A DNA stretch of 64,000 nucleotides from Siniperca chuatsi (taxonomy: Eukaryota; Chordata; Actinopteri; Centrarchiformes; Sinipercidae), in the NCBI RefSeq assembly GCF_020085105.1, contig NC_058048.1, positions 1,136,096 through 1,200,095 on the forward strand. Reading direction: 5' to 3'. Both the position numbers and the translations under genes were made by a program. Under the pieces are notes generated by a model that had not been told where the DNA came from, ran no database searches, and saw only the letters and a list, made by a program, of their open reading frames with translations. Every line of letters starts with the position of its first letter. Position 1 is the first letter of the stretch. Below are positions 52,109 to 63,419 of the stretch, piece by piece.

Positions 52109-55100
52109 CTGACATACAGATGACACAAAAATATGACATGAAGGTTGAAAGAGAAAATTACAGAAAACAATGCACAAGAAGAAAATATCTAAACTAGAAA
52201 TTTTTAATTATTTGTTTTTTTTACAAGCAACAAAGAGCATTTAAAAGCAGATTTGTGCCTCTACACACCATCGTCTGTTCTCTCTAGGAGGTTCAAAACA
52301 TCAGCCATCTCGATGGAGAGTTCATCTGGCTCCTGAGATGAGTATGACTGAATACACTGCACCTGTGGAGAGTCTGATAAATATCACAGATAGTTTAAGT
52401 TCATATCTCCACGTCTGCATGTTGAGGATTGTACTCAATGTTGGTGTGATATTCTGTCTCACCTGGTTGATGGGCACCAGTAGACATGAAGCGTGTGCGG
52501 CGGTTAGGAGTGAGAGCACACATCCATCGAAGCTTATCACTCCTGTCCACAGGATGCCATTGATTAGTAAATGGTTAAAGGTAAATTCATTTTTTTAAAC
52601 CTGAGTTGTTGTTTGGTATATTCATCATTATTCCAATAGGGCGAACAATTTGGAACAACAGGTTGTATAAAAAGCCACATTTTAATACAGACATAATACA
52701 TTTTTTTTGTAAACAAAACCTATGAAAATACCAAAATCAACAATGAAGCGATCCTACTAACAAGTTTTGTCTGAGTAAATCCTTATATATCGTATTCTTC
52801 TGTTCCATAGAGCTCAATTGTTGTCCAAAAACTAAAAACACATTTATGAGCCACACAGTTGTAGTGAGTGACTCAGTAGTTTATTTTGTTGTGCAGTTTA
52901 TTTTGACTGAATCCCACATACAATGTCCTGCTGCTGGAAATACTCATTAGAGCACCAAATGTACCAAACCTACATTTTATTGTTTCTGCTGTCTTCTTGA
53001 TTTTATTTGTATCTAACTGGAATGCCCAAACCTTCCTGGTGTCTGAGGAGGAAATGCAATTCACAATAAAGTTTCCTGTACCTGTACTAATAACAAAAAT
53101 ATAGAATAATATCAGCCTTGTCCTTATCCTCCACACTTACAAGTCATTATAAAAGTAATTGACCACAAATTGTCCATTAGAATTTTTCATATTTTATCAG
53201 TGTGAGCCAGATGTACTATCATTTAGGTGAAGAGCAATTTTGTGCACACATTATATACAGCATCTGGTGGGAAGAGAGTCAGAGTGCAGCAGGTGGAGGT
53301 GGAGATAGTGTTAATAAAGCTGATGCTAAGAATACAAAATGCAACCAAGACTAAACTGTACATGTCTTGTCAAAACAGTAGTGACTTCACAGTTCATTTA
53401 AGGTCATGTTCAAATTCAGCTTTTGTGAACACAAAATAACAACTCCTACTATTTGCTGTCATGAAAGAATCATATATTATATTCATGAATTCTCCAATAA
53501 TTGGTTTGTATGTATCAGTTTATATTAAGTTTATTTATTGTAGTTTATGAATGCAGTGCAGCTCTTTAGATATTTTTGTGTTGTTTCCTGTGTCTGCTGT
53601 CATTAAGATTTCTATTAAATAAATATATAAATAGAATTAATTCATGTTTCTTTTGCCTGCACTATTTTCACACCTGCTCTTCAGAGGTGGAGAATTTTTC
53701 CACACAAAATTGACCATTGACCCTTCAAAAATGCCAGTCAAGTGCTAACTATGTTTTAGTACAGTTAAATGTGGAAGTAGTATGCCTCTTATGTGTATAT
53801 TTATCTTCTCTAGTGTCACAAAAAGCTCATGAAGAAATAACTGATGAGCATTATTTGTATTATTATTAGACTGCAAATCAGCCGCATGTTATGAATAATG
53901 ACAAACAGGTAGAGACAGGAAAAAAAGAGGCATCTTGTACAGAAATATTACAATATTTCTACACACTTTTTAATGGACTTAATGAACTGCCAACTCTACA
54001 TAGAGTAGAAGTAGTAGAAGCATAACACAATGCAGTTTTAACTGCTTTTGATTGATTTGATCAAGAAAAACCCTGCACTCACGGAGTGGCATACTGAACA
54101 TGTTGGTTACCAAATTATTTGTATAATCACTTATGTAGATTGCTTATTATAAGATTGCTTCCTGAACTGTTCACAGTCAGCAGATGAATTTAATAGTAGC
54201 TAAGCTAGTTTTGAATTCATGCTAAAATATAATATATAAATATATGTACTATCACAAAATACTGTGGTTAGTCAATTTCCTTTCACAAAAAACCCCATCC
54301 AGAGTTTGCTTGGAAGTGGGCAGAGGCCTGTCTTTTCATTTAATTTCATTTTCTCTTATTACCCTTACCCACATCTCATTAGCAACCACAAAGTGGAATC
54401 CTAAACTGATTCTGCTTCAGATACTCACATACTGGAGGTCTTGAGCATGTAGCTGACTGGACGCTCCTCTTGGTTCTCCAGCAGTTTAAGATTAAAGACA
54501 TTGGCAAGTAGTTGGCCCTGGTCTTCAAGATCTTCAGTCCTCAACATGGCCCGCGTGCATGAGTCAAGAACCTGGAACTTGTCCCCACTGATAACAAGTT
54601 GACTGAATTAACATTCCTTGCTTTTAGTGCAACAATCAGCTGATTTTTTTAATGCAAACACAAACAATAGTTTATTAGGTACACTTAGCTAAAACTAATA
54701 CAGTCTAATACATCAGTCCTGCAATAAATCCTAATTTCATGAAGACTATAAGTCTTAATAATTACAATAATTCAGTTTTTGTTGAAACTATTTTAGACAG
54801 GTGTTGTTCAATTGTATGGTCATTTTGGAGGATGTAGTTTGTGGTGCTGTTGCTCTCTGTATAATGCATATGCATATTGCATTATACAGAGAGGTGTTTC
54901 TGTCTCATTGTTATAAATGTGGTGGACAAAATAATAGAAATACCTGTCAACTGAGTGTAAAGAGACAAAACAAGCCATTTGATAAAACACAAGGATTTCA
55001 CAGTTTCAAAGCAGGGAATGATTTACCTTACCGAAAGCTTACCTAGAGCTGCGCTTGGTGAACAGCAGCAGATTGTTAAAAAGGAACAAGTAGACTGGTT

Positions 55101-58100
55101 GGTAGAGCTTACGACTCCGCATGGTCCTAGTGCTCCTAGGTCCAGCCATTAGCTGCACTTCACCCTTCTTTAGCAACCAGCGCGAGTGGGAAATGATGGG
55201 CACAGACTACAGGGGTTAACAGAGGTCAAAAGATAGGGGTATGGTTTACTGTAACGTTTCAACAACAAATTAATGAAACTGTATTTTTTATAGTTCCTGC
55301 AGAGTGCCATTCTGACGCTTTAGTCAGACGTCATTTTGTCACATTAGACCTTAAACAAACCCTGTAGTGACTTGTTTAACTCTAACTGATAGATGTACAG
55401 TACATTTGTATTTGCAACTATGTTTTGTTTGACCTCTATGACCATCAGCAGGTGTAGAGAACCTGCCTTCAATCACAAAGTTAAATAACTTCTGATCAGT
55501 TAAAACAGTGTTGGGGTTCGTTAGTCAGTTGAGAGTGCAGCACTGCCCACTCAAATCATATTCCTGTGGCTAGAGTTAGCATAGTCTCTTTAACATTTGG
55601 TACTGTTTCTACTGTTATAGAAACTGTTGACCAATGTGGAAAACAGTTCAATCACAAGGAGCCAAACATAACTTGATGTGTTAAATCTTTGGGAGGATAC
55701 TCCAAATTAATGAGAATAAGGGGCAACTCAGCAAATCTCAATGAATATCAGAGGTATTGAGTTTGTTTGTTTGTTTGTTTGTTTTTATAATCTCATTATT
55801 CTGTAATTCTGAAAGTCTGTTAAAACTGAAAACCATGAGCCTCAATCACATTTTATCAAAAGTAATCTTCATGATCCCACAATTAGACGGTCTAGCACTA
55901 TTAGCACTATTTTCAGGAAAAATATTAGGCTACTGTATTATACAGCCAGCCAGAAGTGATTTGGGGGCATAAAGCAAACAATTGGCATGGAGCCTTCCCC
56001 ACCTTTTTCCCATTGACATACAATAGCCACGGGCAGCAAATGCAGCTTCTCTCTGGACATTTCGAAAAAACTCAATTTGCTGGAAAACAATAAAATTACT
56101 TTTTAGAAGTAAGAAGTAAATGTTGATTGGTAATGTTGGTAGACAGCTGACCACTCTGACTATAAGGAGGCATGGATCCAGTGAGAAATGGCTACTATTA
56201 GTAGCACAGTAATAACACACTGTTCTTGTGCACACATGCATTTCTTCCTCTTTCTATCTGTGACAAACCACAAACTAATCAGTAAAATATTTGTGATATC
56301 TTTGGATATCATTTAATATGCATGGAGACTTATCTTCAGTCAGTCTTGTTTTATTACTGACATGACATGTAACAAAGGTCCCTGGCTGGAATTGAACTGG
56401 GGATGTTGTGGGTATATGGTACTGTATGGGCCTTTTCTATTAGGCTGCCAAGGTAGCCTTTCTTTTCCAAGCATATGAACACAATTCACACTTCAGTCTG
56501 GCTTGTTTGTGGTTAGGTTGTGGTTAACTACCACACTAATTAAAGAAAATTATGCCTAATTTCTGTCCTTGACAATGTGCCCTTTACCTTGAAAAGTCAT
56601 TGAATGGTGGTCTCCTGTTTTTTTTAGATTTGTGCAACTCCTTAGTTGGTGAATTGCATTGCATTGCGTTGCATTGCATTGCATTGCCTTTCTTGGTATG
56701 TTTCACAGTAGGCAGTACATTGTCCTCTGCTTGTGTCATATCTGTGTCCTGTGGCACTATGCTGGTCATTGGTGGAGGTACTATGTACTTTTCCTTGATT
56801 CACATGTCTCTACCATTTCCTAGCAAAACTGTATGTATCCATTTAGGTAAATGCATTGTACTTTCTAGTCTTTTCCAACTACTCAAAGTGCTTCAACTAC
56901 AAATCACATTCGCACACTGATCATCATTTCAAAGAAAGTAACTCATTCATACACACACACACACTGAAGGCACATGCCTCAGGAGCAATTTGAGGTTCAG
57001 CGTCTTGCCCAAGGACACGTCGACCTGTTGGCTGGGGGAAGCCCACATGTCCACCTTCTGATTGGTGGACAACCCGCTCTACCACTAAGCCACAGTCGCC
57101 CCACATTTGGGTCCAAATCCATAGTTTTTGGTATAGACAAAGTCTCCTGCCACAAAGCTGTGCTCTATGGCATGTCTGTCATGGTAAGCTTTCTGACTTG
57201 CTGACTTGAGTGGATAAGAACAAGTGTACACCCTAGCTTCCTACCCATCATCATCTCAGGACTAATGAAGCTGTTCCATCATAGGAGCCCGTTCCCTCTC
57301 TGGTATAACAACACAGGCTCTCCACGCAACCATCCTGTTCACTCATCTCATGCTGTCTCTGTCTGGAAGGCATAAAGTCTATGTCGAAGATTATCTGGCC
57401 ATCCTTTTCAGGGTATACTCACGGTTGAGAGTATGGAGTCCTTAGTTGTCCATCACATGTGTGCATGTGAGCATGCAGCATTAACACTCATTCTTCTGGT
57501 GGTAGACCACTGGGTTTCTCTGGTAGTCGGAGGTGGCTAAGCACATCAGCATTAAAGGGACAGTTCACCCCAAAATACATATTTTTCCTCTTACCTGTTG
57601 TGCTATTTATCCATCTAGATTATTTTGGTGTGAGTTGCAGAGTTCTGGAGATATCGGCCAGAGAGATGTCTGCCTTTTTGGAATATAATGGAACTAGATG
57701 GCACTCGGCTTGTGGTGCTTAAAACACCAAAAAATTACATTTGAAAAACTCAACAGCAATGTCTCTTCATTGAGCTCTAACTCTAATAACTCTTCATCTT
57801 CAGCAGTTTCATGTAGGAAGTGTTTTCTTTCTACCGATAGTTCCTACATGAAACTGCACACAACAAGGTCTGTGAATTATCTTGAGTCATGATTTCTGGA
57901 AAGAGACATTGATGTGGAAATTCTCAAATGTATTTTGTTTTTTTGGGACTTTGAGCACGACAAGCAGAGTGCCATCCAGTTCCATTATATTTGAGAGAAG
58001 GCAGACATCGCTACGGCCAATATCTCCAAAACTCAGCAACTGACACCAAAACAATCTAGATGGATAACAGTACTACAGGTAAGAGGAAAAATATGTATTT

Positions 58101-61100
58101 TTGATTTTGAGGTGAACTGTCCCTAACATCGTCTTTTACTGCACTGTACATGATAGCACATTCACATGTTCCTAGCAGTACAGCCCACCTCATTTTTCTT
58201 TCTGATGCCATCTGAGGTACAGCTTTCATCTCATTGAGTAAACTTATCAATGGCTCATGGTCTGCACAAATGTCCTTCCATACAGATACTTGTGAAAGTA
58301 CTGCATCCCAAAAGTAAGTGCCTGGCATGCGGTGAGCTAGTATTGCTCCAACTCCGTATGGAGAAGCATCCCAGGAAAGAATCAGTTCCTTGTTTTCATC
58401 ATAGTGCACTAACACACTACTAAATTGCAAAAGTTCTTTAGTCTGCTGGAAGGCCGTTTCCTGCTTCAGCTCCCAAGACCATAGTGCATCCTTCCTCAGC
58501 AGTTTGTGCAGAGAAGCCAGTAATGTGGACAAGTTTGGCAGGAACTTATTGTAAAAGTTCAGTAGTCAAGTAAGCTTTGATCCCAGTCACTAAGTGCTGG
58601 ACCCTCCTGCACTGGCTTCTTACATAGACACATGCAATCTGGAAGTAGCCTCACCAATCACCTCACCGGTCAGTCAGCCTCCTATCTGTATCCAAATGCG
58701 CACAAAGTCTTGTTTTGTAAAAGCAATTGAACACTAAGAATTTCTTTGTATTTTCAGTATTAACTCTTCAGCCAGCAGCTACATGTTGAATGTTCAGTAA
58801 AAGCACATGCAAGTTTCAAGATTGCCACCTTGTTCCGCGTATGTGCACTTTGACCAAAAACACAATGATAACCTGGTTGGTTAACAGTGACACAGTTTAG
58901 TGACAAATCAACTACAGATGCAGTTTTTAAAGTCAAGTGAGTGAAACTTGAATCATCCTCCAGCCTATTACACTGACAAACACCTGACCAGATGTGTTCA
59001 TCAACAACAACAGTAACACACAGGTTTATATTTAACATGTACATAGGTGAGGTACTGACCTGAGCTGAGCTTATAGAAACAGGGGTAGCATCACTGGCTA
59101 CTCATCTTTTAGGTCTATCTTCAAACTGTCTCTTGGTTTATCCTTGTCACGTGATACATGATATCCTCAGATATAATTTAATATGCTATAGCAGGTACCA
59201 GAGTCACAGTCACAACATGACTGATGAGGAAAAGTCTTATAAGACATCAAGAAATTCCCCAATCATGTCTCAGTGTGTCATGGCATATACAGTATGGAGA
59301 AAGACAGCCATTCATTTCAATATACTCAGGCAAATATATGGTAAGATTGGAAACTTCTTATTTACACTTTTTATCTTATTTCTTCCAGGTTGAAGAATTA
59401 AAGTGGCAAACATTTTGTGGCAAGACAGCAAAAAGTGGAACCAAGTGGGTTCAAATTTATGCTTGTTAAAATAGTTGTGTCTCAATTCACAGGCAGCCTC
59501 CTTCAAAGGGCACAGTCTATACAGGATGCTGCACCCCCTCCCCAAATGAGACAGTGGAGCCTCACATAAACCAAAAAAAAAAAAAAGATTGTTTTCTTGG
59601 GTTAATTTACAAATTAACCCAAGAAAAAAAAAAAAACGTTGTTATCACTGTCTAGTTCTAAAGAACTTGTGAACAATAGAATATTGCAACCATTATTTTG
59701 GCTTGGCCTACATTATGTCCGAGCTGCTTTAAGAATAATCTTATACAGTAGGTTATATGAACTCCTCATTTTTCTTGTTAAAAGTATTAATTGGTCTTGT
59801 TCATGTAATGTATTTTCCATTGATTAATGACCATCTGAATGCAAATACCAGGGAAATATGATGTGATTGTGCAATGCTTCCCATTTTCACACCTTTAACT
59901 AAGCATGACTTGACTCGTAATAGATTGTGGGATACAGATGGCTGCAAAGTGTCCAAAACAGGGCAAAAGAAAGCCATATTCCTCAGCTACTTTTCTCAAA
60001 CCTTTGGAATAGGACAGACTTATTTATTTATGACATATTCAGAAATCCAGACTTGAAGAAGGTGTTTTTTAAATTGGGACACAGCTATAGTCTGAACAAC
60101 TCCCCTTAATCCATAGCACCATTATTGCATTGCACTGCTTGATATTTACTAACAGATTGTGCTGACCCTCTCCTCCTGTTTTGTAGCCGTAGCAGTAAGA
60201 CTTCATATTATGAAATAGATGCTGGCAAAGAAAAAAACCTGCCACATCAAAATTACGAAGGGCACAAAGCCCCAAAATCTGCAATCTGCATGTGTATGAC
60301 TTCATTACAGTTGGGAATGCAAGACAAGAAGACTTAGTTTACCTTGGATTTAAACTCCAGTGTTTTCTCAATGCTGATAAGCTCCTCAGTGCGACTCATT
60401 TTTCGCACCCCCTCGTTACACTCTTTCACAATCTGGGGAAGGCACAAATAAACACCATCAGTCCATATCCTTAGAGCATCATATGATATTGTTTTCTCTT
60501 GTCGATGTCTTTGTGGAGGTGGGTATGTGTAGCTGTCAGCTGCAGAGGGAGAGGTGGGGGAGTTGCTCAGGTGAGCAGCATCAAGGAGAGATAATTGGCA
60601 CAGCTGAACCCGGTTAACTAATTATTCTCTCCTTAAATACAGTAGCATGCTGGACACAATGAGGAAGAGAGAAGGAGAGGCGGTCGGAGAAAGGAAGGAT
60701 GCAGAGAAAGAGTGTGTGGACAGAAAGAAAGAAAGAAAGAGAGAAATAAAGAAAAGATACAATGAAACCCTGGTCTCAGCGTGGTGTCTCAGGGCCAAGA
60801 GGAACTCACAGTAGCACGATTACGCTACAGTCTTATATTTGGTTATCATTGTTATGGAATGTATACAAATATTTTTTTTTTCAATACTAAAACTGGTTTA
60901 AAAAAAGTGAAGAAAAAAACTAAATCTGGCTGAAAATCATGCATAAAATTCCATTTGCTGCATTCTCATTTATTGTCCATTTCAATAAAATGGGGGCTTA
61001 CTTCCTGGAACTCAGTTCCTAGGGAACACAGGCTGCACTGATTCATGTAAGGGAGCTTAGGCTTGATGTAACCAGTCAAGAGTTATCTGAGTTATCGGCA

Positions 61101-62079
61101 CTCTTCATACTTCCTCATCTGACTTCCTCCTTTGATCCCGTCATAATTACCGAGGCCACTATAGGTCACCGTCTAATGATAAATGTAACTGCCTCATGGC
61201 TCCCTATTACGTTGTATACGAATTATACTGCATTACTTTTCGTAGGTATAACTACGAAAATCAGTGATATGGGAATTAAGTTAACCTTAGGCTTTTAGAC
61301 TGAAATCAGCTCTGTGACAAAAAGGGTCAAGTTTGTGGGGACATATTGCTTCAGGTACTGGTGAGATGATGACATACAAACCAGGGAGGTTGTCAGACAC
61401 CAAAACACTGCACAGCTGTTTGTAATACAGGGTTTTACAACATTATAAACTTATCTAATGTAATGTTTAATATCTAATTAGAAAGTTATTAGAAAGAAAG
61501 AATCATGGCAACAATCATTTTATCCTGCATCTCAAAAATCAAATTATGCTGTTCATGATATAAAGTAATATACCAGGAATTTGTGCTTGCACGTATCTGA
61601 TCTAGCCAACGCAGTGCATAAATAAATGTGCCAACATAATGACTCCATTTCTGAATCCAACTTTGGCGCAGCCCCTTTACTGATGCTCACCTGCTCTAGT
61701 TGCTGATGGGCTTTTATAGCATTTGCTTCCCTCTCTGAGTTTTCCTCTGCTTTTTTCAGGATATTCTGTGTAGAGAAATAAAGTCAAATAAAAACAACAA
61801 AACAATCTTTACAGTGGCACCAAACCCCCATTTATTACTGTCACTTCGACACGTTTAAAATATATCCAAACTCACTGCTGAATCTTGCCATTTTACTGTA
61901 CAGCATCTTTTTATATCTATTTAATTTTTACTCATGTTGGCACACTCACTTGTACGAGCAGCTTGAGCCTTGTGATCCTCTGGAAAGGAAGGATTAGGAA
62001 TGAGGTAAAGGACAGGCCCCTGACACGTGGATGGTTCTCCAGTGCAGCCATGGTCTCCCGAAATGCCTGGTTTCCCTCT
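51849..62079 (-). CDS. ngef: Ephexin-family Rho GEF, ngef-like (3' eight exons)
   Basis: Exons in order: 62079-61950, 61765-61691, 60432-60343, 55206-55043, 54587-54429, 52542-52463, 52373-52269, 52108-51849; all introns GT-AG with matching phases. The protein is a Rho-family guanine nucleotide exchange factor. The first three exons encode the last DH helices ([40 protein letters not shown]). The next three encode the PH domain ([59 protein letters not shown]). The last two encode the SH3 domain ([51 protein letters not shown]) and a basic tail. These strings are closest to NGEF (ephexin-1) from memory; other ephexins (ARHGEF15, 16, 19, 26) fit less well. The 5' exons are not in view. Confidence 0.85.
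52269..52373 (-). CDS. ngef: ngef-like exon g (SH3 start)
   Basis: 105 bases. The acceptor is tatcag at 52374, not the stronger-looking ctccacag 11 bases further on: only the first keeps the frame and gives [18 protein letters not shown]. Donor GATG|gtgtgt. Encodes [14 protein letters not shown], the SH3 RT loop. Confidence 0.88.
52463..52542 (-). CDS. ngef: ngef-like exon f (PH end)
   Basis: 80 bases, acceptor tgtggacag, donor CAG|gtgaga. Encodes (M)[18 protein letters not shown] then MSTGAHQP. Confidence 0.88.
52680..53115. repeat. Dispersed repeat in ngef intron
   Basis: Two blocks here (about 52720-52750 and 52895-52990) reappear near 62720-62965, the second in inverted orientation (tgctggaaatactcattaga versus its counterpart). 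Family not identified. Confidence 0.5.
53116..54428 (-). other. ngef intron; nothing recognised
   Basis: AT-rich intron sequence between the PH exons. Confidence 0.5.
54429..54587 (-). CDS. ngef: ngef-like exon e (PH domain)
   Basis: 159 bases, acceptor ttatcag, donor AT|gtgagt. Encodes [20 protein letters not shown] and [20 protein letters not shown]. Confidence 0.92.
54853..54893. repeat. 16-bp hairpin in ngef intron
   Basis: ctctctgtataatgca (54853-54868), 9-base loop, exact reverse complement (54878-54893). Confidence 0.9.
55043..55206 (-). CDS. ngef: ngef-like exon d (PH domain start)
   Basis: 164 bases, acceptor aacccctgtag, donor AG|gtaagc. Encodes [20 protein letters not shown] and [20 protein letters not shown]. 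Confidence 0.92.
55207..56560 (-). other. ngef intron; nothing recognised
   Basis: AT-rich, includes a GTTT-type short repeat at about 55760-55785; no coding feature. Confidence 0.5.
56655..56690. repeat. (GCATT)n microsatellite
   Basis: Seven imperfect gcatt units. Confidence 0.9.
56845..57102 (-). mobile_element. tRNA-derived SINE
   Basis: The minus strand begins GGGGCGACTGTGGCTTAGTG and continues GTAGAGCGGG, a tRNA-like head with A box (TGGCTTAGTGG). The B box is decayed. The body ends with GCACTTTGAGTAGTTGG and a tail near cattta, the tail also seen at 19741. It is inserted in the gypsy integrase end. Confidence 0.7.
57556..58124. mobile_element. MITE / foldback DNA element with long terminal inverted repeats
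   Basis: The left end agggacagttcaccccaaaa and right end (…gaggtgaactgtccct) are inverted copies over about 70 bases including catatttttcctcttacctg. Inner parts are also partly inverted (blocks around aggcagacat at 57668 and 57990). 569 bases, no transposase. A target duplication could not be read with confidence. Confidence 0.75.
58561..60342 (-). other. ngef intron; nothing recognised
   Basis: AT-rich intron; one perfect hairpin at 59592-59627. Short frames only. Confidence 0.5.
59592..59627. repeat. 17-bp hairpin flanked by A-runs
   Basis: ttttcttgggttaattt (59592-59608), 2-base loop, exact reverse complement (59611-59627), with A-runs on both sides. Confidence 0.9.
60343..60432 (-). CDS. 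ngef: ngef-like exon c (DH end)
   Basis: 90 bases, acceptor ccttccccag, donor AAG|gtaaac. Encodes [20 protein letters not shown] and [10 protein letters not shown], the DH-PH junction. Confidence 0.92.
60433..61690 (-). other. ngef intron; GAAA-rich patch at 60720-60760
   Basis: Contains purine-rich simple sequence (60660-60765). No exon was recognised between exons b and c. Confidence 0.5.
61691..61765 (-). CDS. ngef: ngef-like exon b (DH domain)
   Basis: 75 bases, acceptor ctctacacag, donor CAG|gtgagc. Encodes [20 protein letters not shown] then QQLEQ. Confidence 0.9.
61950..62079 (-). CDS. ngef: ngef-like exon a (DH domain)
   Basis: 130 bases. Encodes [19 protein letters not shown], then [17 protein letters not shown], the conserved DH helix with the QRITRYxLL-type motif. 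Donor CAA|gtgagtg. The acceptor tgttcag is preferred, but two other AGs lie within 4 bases. Confidence 0.85.
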
Positions 62080-62130
62080 CTGAACAGTCATGTTAAGACA
62101 ACACAATGCTTAGGTGATTGTACAACTCCA

Positions 62131-62157
62131 TTACACACACACACACACACACACACA

Positions 62158-62195
<38 letters not shown>
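62131..62195. repeat. (CA)n microsatellite
   Basis: About 30 CA units with one CAGA interruption. Confidence 0.97.
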
Positions 62196-62196
<1 letters not shown>

Positions 62197-62242
62197 TGTC
62201 TCTCTTCTCTTTGATGCAGTGATGAGTGACAGAGAAAAAGAC

Positions 62243-62594
62243 ACTGTTACACTTAAGACGGTGTAGTCCCTCATTCGTCCAGGAGTGTTCTATGGTACAA
62301 AATGTTTCAGTCGTAGTCATCTGGACACTGTTTTCAGAATCAAGAAGTTTCGGCTCCCATCCGGAAGTCATTCTCAATTGTGAAAAAATGGGACGGGAAC
62401 TAGAAATTTAAGCTACTCTGTGTTACATAAGGAAGGAATCTGCCTGAGTATCTGTTAATAGCTAGTTTCACCTGGAAATAGTTTCATCTTGTAAACTATT
62501 AGGTCAGTTTCAGGTGAAACTAGCTATTGATTCTGAAAACAGTGTCCAGATGACTATGACTGAAACCTTTTCTACGATACGACTGTTACACTTA
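62243..62594. mobile_element. Penelope-like palindrome insertion, copy 4, with perfect 13-bp target duplication
   Basis: Insert 62256-62581 lies between identical actgttacactta at 62243-62255 and 62582-62594. The left arm (62256-62388) begins agacggtgtagtccctcatt and matches the unique arm of copy 2. The middle has a second inverted pair (agctagtttcacctg / caggtgaaactagct). The right arm ends ccttttctacgata. Confidence 0.85.
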
Positions 62595-62694
62595 CTCATT
62601 AGGTTTCCAAAGATCACACTGGCTGTGCTGAGCGCTGATTGATTTCATTTTATTAACGCATCCCTTAAGCTCTTAGTTCACTTAAAGAATAAGG

Positions 62695-62965
62695 CTGGTG
62701 TATAATTAGCTTGTTGTCAACAAATCCCATGAAAAGACCAAAACCAACAATGTGTTAATCCATCTCTCAATACTTTCTGACTTCTCTACCTCATCTGTGG
62801 CACTCATCCCCAAGCCCATTGGTTCCTACTTAAGACGTAAATCTTTAAAAACAGCAAAAAGGAGAAAATAGTGCATTTGTTAGGGACCATTTTCAGCAAC
62901 AGATTTATACACATTTGGGGCTCTAGTGAGTATTTCCAGCTGCAGGACCAAGTACGTAGGATTGA
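62695..62965. repeat. Dispersed repeat shared with 52680-53115
   Basis: Contains catgaaaagaccaaaaccaa and ccagctgcaggaccaagtac; both have counterparts near 52725 and 52935 (the latter inverted). A common teleost repeat by appearance; family not assigned. Confidence 0.5.
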
Positions 62966-63235
62966 GTAAAAAAAAAAACTACAGTGTGTGTGTTCATGGT
63001 AATGAAGGAACACCCAGTGCAATGGTGTGGCTTAGTGATGTGTTTTTAAACACACATGAATGCACACGTGCATTCAAACAGCAACATAGCTCTTTTAATT
63101 GTTACTATGCACTCTGTAAATATGCACTTTATGCTTTTATAGTTTTTTTTAAGCATTCTATTTATTGTTATTTTATCCTATGTGATAGAGATATGTGTGT
63201 TTGTGTGTATGTGTGTGTCCTCTGCTGCATATACC

Positions 63236-63280
63236 TTTTAATTGCCCTGCTGGGGATAAATAAAGTTCTTTGCATTTAAT
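63236..63280 (+). repeat. Interspersed-repeat end
   Basis: ctgctggggataaataaagt resembles the 3' end of many fish SINE/LINE copies. Short remnant. Confidence 0.4.
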
Positions 63281-63419
63281 TTAGTTATTTTCATTAGGTT
63301 TCATAAATCTTAATCATTGTGGAACTGGGTGCCTCATTTCCACTCCCACAGCCATAAAAGAATGTAGAAAAGCCCTAATCATTTGCATATTGATACTTCT
63401 ATTATACAATGCTTCTATT

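Larger units (their letters stand above)
56580..58560 (-). mobile_element. Decayed gypsy LTR-element pol in ngef intron, with two nested insertions
   Basis: Minus-strand order: RT/RNase H part 58532-58130 ([38 protein letters not shown]: the RNase H start with catalytic Asp), interrupted by the MITE at 57556-58124, then [12 protein letters not shown] at about 57550, an integrase-zinc-region string [15 protein letters not shown] at about 57290, the integrase tail [19 protein letters not shown] at about 57170-57110, interrupted by a SINE, and a last segment near 56760 ([20 protein letters not shown]). No LTRs found. Non-functional. Confidence 0.7.

Noticed and set aside
52463..52542. A coding frameshift in the ngef-like PH exon
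   Set aside because: The apparent phase mismatch disappears when the acceptor at 52374 is used, which adds the missing 11 bases.
57698..57892. Small frame with Ser/Asn repeats
   Set aside because: Lies wholly within the MITE at 57556-58124.
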